Assembly (NCBI GenBank): GCA_030737875.1 | Contig: CM060918.1 | Span: 884,038,403 to 884,102,402 of the forward strand | Source: Allium sativum | Lineage: Eukaryota > Streptophyta > Magnoliopsida > Asparagales > Amaryllidaceae | Length of the DNA: 64,000 bases | Direction: 5' to 3' | In this document: positions 1-11,642 of the stretch, piece by piece | How the letters are laid out: the number at the start of each line of letters is the position of its first letter | How positions within the stretch are numbered: the first letter of the stretch is position 1 | Notes under the pieces: model-generated | Told to the model about the DNA's origin: nothing | Databases searched by the model: none | The model's input: only the letters and a program-made list of their open reading frames with translations | Translations under genes and position numbers: made by a program

Positions 1-586
1 ACTGATTTGGGTCGAATCCTATGTGTTTCAGTTGCTCTATCTTGATTTTGATGCTAATTTGACTTGATTTGATGTAGATTTGCTTAATATGTGATTAGGG
101 ATGAATTTAGAAGATGGAGGCCATTACTACAGTTAGAGGAAGGAAAGTGGTGGCTGGAAAAATGAAAATGAATCATTCTCTAACTCCTTTTAGCCCTTCC
201 ACAACCCTTATCCTGAAATGGGTTATGGGCCTAGCTGCTAATCACCATATTAAGCCCGATTAAGCTGTTTTCCATCTTCCAAACCTTATTCAGCCATATC
301 TCGCTAACAGTAAGTCCGTTTGATTAATGTGACCACTCTACGGAATGATGAACCATCATTAGAATCCAACAGAAGTGGTTTCAGGTCATAACCCCTTACC
401 AATCAAAAGTTATAGGCAAAAAAAGATTCACCAAGGGCAAAACGGTCGTTTAAAATTCCGCAAAAATCGTGAACATGGGAAATGACCCTCATAGTCATTT
501 CCCAAAGTTACACGACCATATGACTTCGTATATGAATGAAATAAACATTCTATGATCCTTTGATGCATAGAATGCGGATCGTTACA
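1..586 (-). repeat. TE1 3' LTR, truncated by the window start
   Basis: The sequence aligns along its length with 34354-34951, the start of the TE1 5' LTR. On the minus strand it opens with TGTAACGATCC next to a polypurine tract at 587-600. The two copies differ by many substitutions and small indels, more than the two TE2 LTRs do. Confidence 0.9.
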
Positions 587-600
587 CTCTCCCCCCTTAA
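587..600 (-). other. TE1 polypurine tract
   Basis: The minus strand reads TTAAGGGGGGAGAG directly before the LTR start TGTAAC, the expected plus-strand primer site of a Ty3/gypsy element. Confidence 0.85.
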
Positions 601-740
601 GAAATTTCGCCCTCGAAATTTCCTAACCAAAACAACAATGGGTCCCGCATGCCTATCAACCATTTGCTACAATCAAACATACATAATAAACATAACAAGC
701 CTATCCTACATGCGGAATAACTATATCACGACTAAAAATC
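601..740 (-). other. TE1 3' untranslated spacer
   Basis: A short AT-rich non-coding stretch lies between the end of the chromodomain-like tail and the polypurine tract. No ORF or motif was recognised. Confidence 0.6.
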
Positions 741-1944
741 TTACCAGGTAAAGAGTTCTGGGCATGACTTTCTTATGCTTTCCTCGGTTTCCCAAGTACA
801 GTCGTTCTCATTATCGCCCCACTGGATCTTAACCAGTCTCACCGTCTTCCGCCGAAGTTGCTTTGTATCGTGTCCGACAATACAGATCGGTCTACGGTTC
901 CTTACTGCCTTTGGTTCTACCTCGATATTATCCAACTGATCTGGTGAAATAGTCATATCAGAATCGTGCACGAACTTCCTTAACTGAGAAACATGAAATA
1001 CGTTGTGCACTCCTGCCATCTTGTCAGGTAATCCAACTTTATACGCTAAATTCCCAACTTGTTCGAGAACTGGAAATGGACCAACAAACCTTGGTGCCAA
1101 CTTACCTCTCTTACCAAAACGAATCACACTCTTCTACGGAGAGATCTTGACGAATACCAAGTCGCCAATGGAGAATTTCAAATCTCTTCGCCTTTTATCA
1201 GCATAACTCTTCTGCCTATCTTGGGCGACCTTCATTCGCTGTTGAATAACCTTGATCTTATTTGAAGTTTCTCTTATTACATCTGGCCCAAGCACAAATT
1301 TCTCACCGGTTTCCAACCAACATGATGGTGAGTTGCACGGTCTTCCGTACAAAGCTTCAAATGGAGCCATACCAATACTGGACTGATAACTATTATTATA
1401 TGTGAATTCAACCAAATGTAAATGGTCATCCCATGACCCTCCGAAATCCAGTATACAATCTCTGATGCACCAATACACGATTTACCCTCCGTGTCTGACC
1501 GTCGGTTTGGGAATGGTACGTAGTACTGAGATGTAATTTTGACCCTAAAGCCTCTTGTAAGCTCTTCCAAAACCCACTAGTAAATAATGGATCTCGGTCA
1601 CTCATAGTACCTTTAGGTACTCCATGAAATCTCAATACCCACTTCATATACAGTTCTGCTAACTTAGCTGCCATTCTATTCGACTTCACTGGTATAAACC
1701 TTGCACTTTTGGTCAATCGATCCACAATTACCCAAATGTTATCACGACGTGATCTAGTCCTTGGTAAACCATTTATAAAATCCATTGTGACTTGTTCCCA
1801 TTTCCATTCGGGAATTTCCAATGGTTGCAACAAACCACTAGGCTTCTTTTGTTCGGCTTTAACTAACTGGCAACTCATGCACTTGGATATAAACTTCCCA
1901 ATGTCTCTCTTCATCCCTTCCCAATAGTAGTAGGTCTGCTTCAT
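741..1944 (-). pseudogene. TE1 integrase and chromodomain-like tail, broken
   Basis: Three overlapping or adjacent minus-strand frames encode the integrase of TE1. The 1426-1944 part has the second half of the H2C2 finger (CMSC), the first catalytic Asp in the TMDFINGLP context and the second in MSDRDP. The third catalytic residue is changed: the usual QTERVN reads QTRRVN, so the Glu is Arg. A frameshift near 1430-1480 leads into 1134-1478 ([21 protein letters not shown]). A further break leads to 741-1127, with the APRFVGPF and VFHVSQLRK motifs and a chromodomain-like end (LVKIQWGDN, CTWETEE). It cannot give a working enzyme. Confidence 0.9.
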
Positions 1945-1947
1945 GTC

Positions 1948-3753
1948 TCAATAAATTTTGTTACCATCAGGATCTATATTCAGTTTCGAGTGATGACACT
2001 CTCTAAGCATTTCAACTCTCAATCCATCAACGTTGGGTACAACCAGCCTCCCGTTCTTTTGAAACCATCCCTCTCGATCAAGTTCATACTTGTTCATCTC
2101 CTCATCATCGATATCCATCTCTACCTTGGTGATGATTTCCAATAGGTTAGGATCATCCCTCTGACTGGAACCAATCCGCTCAGTCAAAGTCAGTCTGATC
2201 GTCAAGCTTGCTAACATCTCGGTATCCAATTCACACTTAGGTCTGAAATCATATCCCACGATATACTCCAGTTGCTTCCATTCTAGAAACAAAGCACCCA
2301 AACTGGAATGTCTCATACTCAATGCATCAGCTACCGCATTTCCCTTTCCAGGTGTGTATGCTATATTGAAATCATACGAAGCCAAGAACTCTAACCATCT
2401 CTGCTGATGAAGATTTAAATCCTTCTAAGAGAAAATATACTTTAATGACTAAAGATCGGTAAACATCTCGAATCTTTCTCCCAAGAGATAATGTCTCCAC
2501 ATCTTCAACGCGTACATGATCACTGCCAATTCCAAATCATGGGTAGGATATCTTCTCATGCGGTTTCAGTTGCCAACAAGCATAAGCTACAACCCTACCT
2601 CCTTGCGTCAGTACAACACCTAGCCCGGTACCATAGGCATCCGTGTATACCGTCATCTCTTCGTTCTCTTTAGGAATAACTAACACTGGTGTGTACATTA
2701 ACCTTACTTTAGACTCTTAAATGCATACTCACATCTTTCATCCCAGACGAAAGCTTGATTCTTCTTGGTAAACTGAGTTAATAGTGTCGCTATCTTGGAG
2801 AAGTGCTGAATAAACTTACGATAATATCTAGCTAATCCCAAGAAACTTCTCATGTCTGTTGCATTCTTGGGCGTAGACTAGTCCTGCACCGTAGCCACCT
2901 TCGCAGGATCCACGGCAATACCATTTTATGGAACAACGTGGCCCAAGAATCTCACTTACCTCCTCCAGAAGTGACACTTAGAAAATTTCGCTTTCGATTG
3001 GTGTGTCCTCAGCACCTCCATCACTGTCCTCAAATGTTCTTTGTGTTTTTCCTATATCCTCGAGCAAACCAAAATATCGTCCACAAATACAAGAACAAAC
3101 TTATTTATTTGATCTCTGAAAACCCTATTCATAAGATCCACAAAATATGCTTGTGCATTAGTCAACCCAAATGACATGACCAACCACTCATAGAATCCCG
3201 ATGGCGTCCGAAATGCCATTTTAGCTATACTCTCAGCTGCTACTCGGAGCTGATGAAATCCTATCGCGAGATCTAACTAGGAGAACACTCACTCCATTCA
3301 ACTAATCAAACAAAACATATATCCGAGGAAGAGGATACTTATTCTTCCTAATCACCTTGTTCAACTCACGGTAGTCCACACATAAGCAAAGGGAACCATT
3401 AGCCTTAGCAGCGAATACAACTGGTGTTCCCTACTCGGAAACACTTCTTCAGATAAATCTCTTCTTCAAAAGATCGCTTACTTGCACCTCGAGCTCTCGC
3501 TGCTCCCTTTGGCGCTATACGACGAAGTGGCATCACTATAGGTGTGACATCTTTCACAAGATCAATTCGAAACTCGATCTCTCGGTGTGGTGGAAGTCCG
3601 GTCACTTCTCCAAAGATATCCGGATACTCGCCAGCAATAGACACATCTGGCAACCCATCATGCGGGATGTCGAGGGAATTTAGAAAACTAGCCATCACCC
3701 CATCACTAGGTAGGCAACCCAATACCATCCTCCGCTCTAATGGTCATCGAAGA
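1948..3753 (-). pseudogene. TE1 reverse transcriptase and RNase H, broken
   Basis: This is the decayed RT-RNase H part of TE1 pol. The RT N-terminus reads at 3405-3728 (GLPPHREIEFRIDL, then a frameshifted region). The polymerase motif FVDD is still readable at 3087-3076 on the minus strand. The RNase H end and H2C2 start read at 1948-2385 (YTPGKGNAVADALS, ECHHSKL). Several stops and frameshifts lie between 2386 and 3404. The 3753 end is the TE3 insertion point; the frame continues into the protease part at 19552 after TE3 and one TSD copy are removed. Confidence 0.88.
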
Positions 3754-3758
3754 CCCCT
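3754..3758. repeat. TE3 target-site duplication, left copy
   Basis: CCCCT lies directly outside the TE3 terminal TGTAAC and is repeated at 19547-19551, directly outside the other end. Confidence 0.92.
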
Positions 3759-6639
3759 TGTAACAACACGGATTTTGCCCGATCTTAATCGATTGCAAAA
3801 TCGACCAAGACCGTTCAAAACCCGCATACGTTAGCTTTGGGAATACAACAACATCAGAACAATAACAACAGACTTTTATAACATCGTAATAAATGTTACA
3901 TCAGAGTACAGAATATATATCAGAGTACATTAATTACAGCGGAAGATAAATTTTACATTAAATACAATACAGTGCATCGGAAATAAAATAACTAAGACAG
4001 CGGAAGACTTTCCTATGCTCTGGACACAGCTTTAAGCTTCAATCCAGGATTCTGCTAAAGAGATAAACCTGTAGACAACTGTTCGACTGCCCGTGTGGAA
4101 AGAGGGCACCTGAGTTTGCAAAAAGGTGGAAACAAACAACGGGTCAGTCGTGGGACTGGTGTGAGAATTCTTAACTAATTTAACTAATAGTAATAAGACA
4201 AATCCAATGACCACGCTGACTAACGCGGAACGGATTTTATTCCAATGGATTACCTGTGCATAAAGTAAAGTTAATCGTCAAAACAGCGCAATGCTTTTTA
4301 GAAAAATGAAACCATCATAAGACCCAGTTCCCATCACACAATGCAACGCAAACCGGAGGATAGGGTTTTACCTTATAATGGTCAAAAGATGCTTAATACG
4401 ATAAAAACGATATTATTATTAATGTATATATATTTCAAAAACATTTCAAAGTAAATGTATCAATCCTAGGAAGCATAGGCACCATATGCTATGCCTCCAT
4501 ACTAGTAATACAATCAAAACCGCATGGGGCATATTGGAAATTGGGTTTCCAACATGAGTCAAGGCTAGGGAGGAGCTCCTTACCGATTCGAGACACTCTA
4601 GCTAATGTCTCAGGATCCCCCGCAGTGAACCCTTGGAAAGCTGCAGGGTTGATCCACACATACAGCTTCGTGGATTGGCAATTCCTGAACACACGTTTCC
4701 CGGTCCTATAGGACCTATCCGAGGCGCCTCATTCCATCATCCACATAAGTAAAATGTCAGGGCTGGTAGATCACTGACACCACTCTAGCTAGAAAGAAAC
4801 GTGCTGCTCTCCCTGCGTTCCCTTCTCCCGTTTTAGACTCCGCCGGTGTGTGAGGCTCACGAAGTCACGATATACACAAAGCTATGCCTAAATAGACTAT
4901 GCTTTGATCATCTGTCACAAGGCCTGCTTTTCAACAAAGCCGTGATCGATTGCATCTTAGCATGCCACATTGTCAGACCCTACCATATCGTTGATCATCT
5001 ACCAATATATATAACCTCTAAGCTCATACGTTTTAGAGAAGGGTGTCAAGTGAAGAATAAATTCTTCACCACCAAACAGAAATATATAATCAGTAGCGTT
5101 CAGCAAATACAGTAGAAAGGAATACAATGTCAGACACACAATCCATTTACAAGTCCGCTCTGGGTCTGAGCGAAACAACGTGTCCGTCGATTTCCAAATA
5201 CGTTTGGACGATCATTACCAAATATCTTGCCTTGGGGTGTCCAGTCCCAATTCAAGATACCAATCATCATCATCCCAACGATGTGAAAACCTTCGGTCTT
5301 CTACCACCGTCTTCATCTTCGACTCTTGGTCGTCGTGATGATTATTCAGAATGGGTTAAACCCGGTCTTTCTGAATAACTCGCGTAATTTGTGATTAAAA
5401 ATCAAATATTGGAAAATCACACATTACGCCGCATTCCAACCCCGAATATTCTTTTAGATAGAATACTCATATTAAAAGGTTCTCATTAATTTTATCAAGG
5501 ATAAACTATGAAAATAAATTTTAAATCTTTCTTAAAAGATTTATTAAAACTCCAATTTTTAATTTGATATCAAAAGTCATTATTACAAGGTTATTTATTT
5601 TAAGAAATAAATCTTGTCTTAAACGGGTTAAAGAACTAGTGTCCTTTAAAACACAGTTCACGATAACACCCGCAAATCAATTTTCAAAATATGGAACTCC
5701 ACAGAAATCAAATCAATACATAATCGCTATAAATTCTGTATCGGACTAACAGTATACATTGGATAATGGCAAAGCCTCTTAAATTCCATATATAATATCG
5801 GTCTTCTATTACAGAAGCCTATTTCGATTATTACCAATCGAATTTCCACTTAATTCCAATTTTATATATATTACATTGGAAAACTTGATTTTTAGAAAAT
5901 GCCCTTTTTAAAATCTATAAACTAGATTTATAAATTCCAAATAATAATTTCAATGTAAATTGGATTAAAGGACAAATGTCATTTAAAAACATCGTTCACG
6001 ATAAATCCACTTCACATCTCAATTTATTTCATATCACTAAATATAATTTCAAAATCTAATAATCTTAATTAAAAGATTTCTCTTTAAATGTTAATTCATT
6101 ATAAAGAAAACATATTTTAAAATAATTATTAAAAATATTCTTTATATAAAAAGATTTTTAATGTACAAATATTCTTCTTAAAAGAACACCTGAATTGGAG
6201 TGCGACTCAATCATTCACCATATAATTTGGATTATATGGATTTCACACGCATCATATATATTTCAATAACAATATATTCATCAAGTCATCCATTTACATC
6301 CAGTGTGTAAATTTCACTGCGTAAGCGTTAAAATTTAATAATAACGCTTAACGCAGCCTGTCGATCTAACGATAGACATACCATTTAACATTGGGATTTT
6401 TGTCAGTTAAATATCATCCCAATACCCGTGTGGGGTTTTCAGCCAACACACTTCATATAGATATACAAATAAATGATTGGTTAATGGATTTAACCAATTT
6501 AAATTATGCTAACAATTGATGATTATGAGCAGGTTATTTAATCCCAATGTCGAAATAAAATATAACTTTCTTGAGATATAAATTTATATGGCATTCCCTT
6601 TATTTCTTATATCGTAAAATTTCTCTTTCTTTACTACAC

Positions 6640-7945
6640 TGGAAATTATAATCAACATTATAATGTAAAATTTATATCTTTCAGTTACATTGCGAAATTT
6701 TCTTTTTATTTACATTATAAATGTAATTAAGAATTCAGTGAAATTTTTTAACTTTTTAATTACATTAAAAATGTAATTTTCATAACCGTTCCAATCGTTA
6801 TCCTATAAATTTATATTAAAAAGATAAATTTGATTCTATGACTAACTCTCCTTCCTAATTACATTAAAATGTAATTTTTTCATACGATGCAAGTTTTCAC
6901 GTCTTTTAATTACATAGAAATGTAATTTTCTATATCTTGCGAATTCTCAAATTCTAATTACATATAAGAAATGTAAATTTTATTCTACGATGTAAATCTC
7001 ATCCCAAATTACATATAAAAAAAATATAATTTTTAATTTTCCTCGCAAATCCCTATTTCTAATTTCATATAAAAATGAAATCTTTAATTTACAATGCCAG
7101 TCCTTTTTCTAATTATATATAAAATGTAATTTTTTTTAATGTGAATCTTACCTCTTTATTACATTATAAAAAATGTAATTTTTATTTTACATTATAGATT
7201 CAAGTCCCAATTACATAAAGAAATGTAATTATTATAATACAATACTAATTCATATTCTAATTTCATTGAAAATGTAATCTTTATCATAACCGTTATAACT
7301 CATATATAAATTACATAGAAAGATGTCATTTTGATTTTACCGATCTAATTCACATCTAAATTATATAGAAAGATGAAAATTTTCTCATGCGGCACAAAAT
7401 CAATTTAAATTACATAGAAAAATGTAATTTTTATCATGCGATGAAAATTCATATCTTAATTACATAGGAAAAATATAGTTCCTATCATACGACATAAATT
7501 CATATTTAAATTACATCTAAAAATGTAATTTTTATCCTACAGTGTAAATTTCTCATTTTTATTACATGTAAAAATGTAATTTTCATTCTACCGTTATCAT
7601 TCATTTCTAAATTACATAGAAAAATGTAATTTTAATCATGCAATGTAAATTTCAATTTTAATTACATAGAAAAATGCAATTTTTGTCATACGGTGTAACT
7701 TCATATATAAATTACATATAAAAATGTAACTTTTGTTATGCAAAGTAAATTCACATTTAAATTACGTATAAAAATGTAATTTTATTCATACGGTGTGAAT
7801 TCATTCATAAATACATATAAAAATGTTAATTATTTCATGTGATGAAAGTTCATTCATAAATTATGGATAAAAATGTTGTTTATTTCATGTTGTGGAAATT
7901 CATTCATAAATTCCATAATAAAATATATTTTATTTCATACAATGT
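6640..7945. repeat. Tandem array of about 25 hairpin units, period about 50 bp (left LTR)
   Basis: Each unit has an inverted repeat of the form ATTACAT, a short A-rich loop, ATGTAAT, followed by a linker such as TTATCATGCGATGTAAATTCATAT. Successive TACAT starts at 7411, 7461, 7512, 7563, 7613, 7663, 7713 and 7763 give a period of 50-51 bp. Units near the left edge are more degenerate. Confidence 0.85.
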
Positions 7946-8009
7946 AAAAATACCTTCTTTTTATGTACAATGCAAAAATATCATCTTTTTATATTTATAA
8001 TATATTAAC

Positions 8010-8280
8010 TTTACTGTTTTACGACGTAAAAATATGATCTTTTCTATTTTACAATGTAAAAAATATTAACTTTTCTATTTTACAAAGTAAAAATATCAAC
8101 TTTACTATTTTACAATGTAAAAATATTATCTTTTCTATTTTACAAAGTAAAAATATCAACTTTACTATTTTACAACGTAAAAATATTATCTTTTCTATTT
8201 TACAAAGTAAAAATATTAACTTTACTATTTTACAACGTAAAAATATTATCTTTTCTATTTTACAATATAAAAAGATCGTC
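8010..8280. repeat. 30-bp tandem array, 9 units (left LTR)
   Basis: Nine units of about 30 bp alternate between two subtypes (CTTTACTA... and CTTTTCTA...), each with an inverted TTTTAC-NNN-GTAAAA core. The right LTR has seven units, one 60-bp dimer fewer. Confidence 0.88.
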
Positions 8281-9223
8281 TCTTTATTTTCATCGTCAAA
8301 ATTTCATCTTTTTGTTTTCAATATATAAAGATTGTCTTCTTATCTATCAACATAAAATTTCCATCTTCTAATTTTCAATATAAAAAGATGTTTTTTTTAT
8401 TAATCATCCTAAAATTGTCATCTTTAATTTTCTGTCCAACGTTTTCATATCCAATTCCATCACAAACGATAAACATCACATCATCAATTCAGATCTAGCG
8501 CTTCAAACTCAGATCTAATATCACATCATCTAAACACAAATCGAATTCACAACATAGAATAACATCCATCGCATAACGATTCATTTTCACCATTTAACAT
8601 TAAACAAAAAAAGAATAATAATTAAATTAATTAATATTAAATAAAAAAAAAATTTCTCACCTAGGCCGGATCTGAAATGAATTGTCAACCTTGATCAGAT
8701 CTTGTGTTTGAATTCAAAACGATTTCGGATCTGAAATGATTCCAATTCAAATTCATATGAAAAATCAAAATTCAGCCTTTAACAACTGACACAGTAACGG
8801 AAATAAGCGTGACAAAATATGAAATAATTATACCTTAATTTTCAGAATTGTTCAAATCTTCAAATGCGGATTTCGGGAGCTGTAGTCGACGGTTTTACGA
8901 ACGGTTTGCGGGAGATTGGAGAGCTACGAGAGGGTTATCTTCACCGGGAAGATGGGAGGGTGCGGCTGCAAGGAGGAGGCGCGGTTTGGGTGCAAAGGCC
9001 GCGGGATGGCGGTGCTTGTTCTTCGCCTACGGTCGATAAAAAGGGATGAAACTTGTTGGAGATTAAAGAGAGTGAGAAGAGCTTCAAAAAGTTTAACTAC
9101 GGCCTAAGCTAATTCTTTGTGGATTGGGAGAATTTGGAGAGGGAAATTTCGGCCATGGGTTTCTTGTTTTGAGCGTGCGTGCGGCTGAAGAACGATGGAG
9201 GAAGAAGCCCGTACAATGCTTCT

Positions 9224-9231
9224 TATTTATA
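9224..9231 (-). promoter_or_regulatory. TATA-like box of TE3 left LTR
   Basis: The minus strand reads TATAAATA, followed downstream by GC-richer sequence, as expected at a U3/R boundary. It is conserved at 18374-18367 in the other LTR. Confidence 0.5.
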
Positions 9232-9739
9232 TTATTATTTAATTAGGTTATTATCTAATTATCCAATAAAGGTCCGTTTTGGCCCGAACTCAGAATTAGG
9301 CATGCTTACTGTCTATCTTAACGTTTTGATGCCTTCTGAACGCGATGGGCTATGTCTCGGGCCCAAATTCTGATGCCTGTAGCGTTTTTTTTATTTAAAA
9401 TCCTATTAAAAATTAATTAATTAAATATTGACCTTACATGAAAATTCACCGAGGCCACAAATTAACTTCAAAAATTCCCGAAAAATATATTTAGCTATGT
9501 TTTGACGCTGCGGACCTAGAAAAATTAATTTTGTTCAATTCTGAGCTCGTATGAATTTTTAATGAATTTTTATAGTCAAAAATTGTCCATTTACACTAAA
9601 AAAAATTCAATTATAATTATATATTAATTCTAAAAATTACCGAAAAATCATTTTTAGCTTTGTTTTGACCATACGAACCCAACAAAATTATTTTCGTCGA
9701 ATTCTGAGACTGTTTGAAAAAGGGCTATTTTTAAGGCGT

Positions 9740-9747
9740 TTAAATTT
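9740..9747. repeat. Target-site duplication of the MULE-like insertion, left copy
   Basis: TTAAATTT here is repeated at 11834-11841. The uninterrupted right LTR has the sequence once, near 18890. A 9-bp reading (TTTAAATTT against CTTAAATTT) would have one mismatch. Confidence 0.8.
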
Positions 9748-10679
9748 TGGGTGCGTTATTTACAGGTCCTTATTAAGTTTCAAAATAAAAAAAAAACCCG
9801 GTGATAAAAAACTTATAAAATACATCCCTATTTTTGAATTTCCGCTAAAAAAATTCCTGATCTACCCTTATGCACCTAAAAAACTATCCAACAACTATTT
9901 GTCCTCATTTACTCAGTCCACCGCTCCTATAATCTCGCTCAAAAACCTAATCCTACAATTTTGGAAAACCGTAAATCATTCCAACAGCGTTTTTTGTTTT
10001 TGTTTTTTTTATTATTATTTTTAACGAAAAACTGGAAAATTAAATACAAATATTATGTAAAATTGCATACATTTATGCAACTAAGTAAAATAATTGCATA
10101 CATATATTAACATTATACAGAAATAAATTATTACTTGAATGTAGTGACTACAATTTTTTTATTAAGATTTGATTTTTATGAAAAATTGCATACATTTATG
10201 AAAAAAAGTGAAATAATTGCGTACATATACAGAAATGTACTGCATAATTTCTAAAACAAACGAAATGACAAAAAAATAAATACATACGATTATAACAAAA
10301 TGCATATATATACGCAAATAACAGAAATATGTGCTTATTACATGAAAAATTTCATAACATTTACATGTACTACATCAAAAAATTAGTACAGACCACATTT
10401 ACACGTACTACATCAAAAATTTCAGAACATTTACAAAGCAGAGATGATGGTCTTTTGAATAACAAATAATTTTGTTAAGACCCAGCTTATTGCGCAAACC
10501 ACATCTAGTAGTCTCTGTAGAAACAACTGCAGATTTCAATTATTTGGAAAAGGATGGAGGACCAAGTTCAACAACACCACTACACCAATATCCGCCGGAA
10601 CGCTGTTATCAAAAAAAGAAAATCAACATTAATAAGCTTAATGTGTAGTAACCTAAATTACAAACACTGCTTCAGGATA

Positions 10680-11220
10680 ATATAAATACATGCGTAAAAT
10701 TCAGCACAAACAATAATTTCTGAATATTTATATGCAAGTATTCCAGATATATGCATAGAAATATGAATATATTTGTAAAATAATATGTTTTTCTGTTTGT
10801 TTGATAAAAAATTGCATACATATATGCATATATCAAAAATAGCTGCATATTTGTCCGCAACTTTTAATCAGAAGTTCAGCAAAAATCAAGATATTTTCCT
10901 ACATCTTACACAATAATTTCTGAATATTTATATGCAAGTATTCCAGATTTATGCATAGAAATATGAATATATTTGTAAAATAATATGCTCTTCTGTTTGT
11001 TTGATAATGAAAAGAAAAAAAACAGCTTCAGTTTCATATAAATACATGCGTACAATTCAGCAAAATAAAAATAATTTCTGAATATTTATATGCAAGTTTT
11101 CTACATATATGCACAGAAATATGAATATATTTATAAAATAATATGTTTTTCTCATTGTTTGATAAAAAAATGCGTACATATATGCATATATTTAGAATAG
11201 ATGCATATTTGTCCGCAACT
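10680..11220. repeat. Three diverged direct repeats inside the MULE-like element
   Basis: Segments starting at 10712, 10912 and 11070 share a block of roughly 90 bp (ATAATTTCTGAATATTTATA onward). The first and third also share the following TGCATATTTGTCCGCAACTT. Spacing is uneven (200 and 158 bp). Confidence 0.8.
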
Positions 11221-11642
11221 TTTAAGAAAGCATGTAAAAATCCAATTATCAGCACCTGAGTCAACAATCGGGGCCAGATGATGCATGCCCGAGCCAGTAA
11301 CTTCCAATTACTGAAATAAATTGTAGGCCGATGGCCTAGTTGCTGCAAACGTCGAGATGGAGGCTTCCTGCTGGAGCGGCGGTCGATGGTGCTGATCGAT
11401 GGTTGCTGGAGCGTCTGCTTCATTCGCGAACTACCCGAGCCTACTTGCTGCAAACGTCGAGATGTAGGCCGATGGCCTAGGGGCTGATCGAAAAGGCAGC
11501 AGCGATTGAGTGGCGGCTTCCGATTTGAGGAGAAGGGAACGATGTGATTAGTGCAGAAGGGAATGATGTGATTTGAGGAGAAGGGAACGATGTAAGCAGT
11601 GGAGTTTTGGATCTGCCGCCGCCGCCGCCATGGATTGCTCAT
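11034..11642 (-). pseudogene. Doubtful ORF, possible captured gene fragment
   Basis: An open frame of 202 codons starts at an ATG in a GC-rich context with a GCC/GGC run (11616-11631). Its first part has a short repeated motif (IVPFSSNHIIPF, then HIVPFSSN), followed by Arg/Ser/Pro-rich sequence. The last 70 codons run into the AT-rich direct repeats and do not look coding. I recognise no domain. The GC-rich part (11240-11642) differs sharply in composition from its neighbours, which fits a gene fragment picked up by a MULE, but I cannot name a source. It may equally be non-coding. Confidence 0.25.

Larger units (their letters stand above)
4110..8660 (-). other. Candidate leader intron in TE3 left LTR
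   Basis: On the minus strand a donor-like CTAG/GTGAGAAA lies at 8664-8653 at the switch from GC-richer to very AT-rich sequence. A branch-point-like CTGAC lies at 4147-4143 and a CTCAG acceptor ends at 4110, so the tandem arrays would fall inside the intron. The same donor context occurs in the TE1 LTR. This is inference only. Confidence 0.35.

Noticed and set aside
6640..8280. Considered as a CRISPR-like or centromeric satellite array
   Set aside because: Repeats are contiguous without unique spacers and lie inside both LTRs of a retroelement in a plant genome.
8848..9107. Open frames of 60-63 codons in three overlapping phases, present in both TE3 LTRs
   Set aside because: All three phases are open alike because the block is GC-rich; repetition in both LTRs is expected, not evidence of coding.
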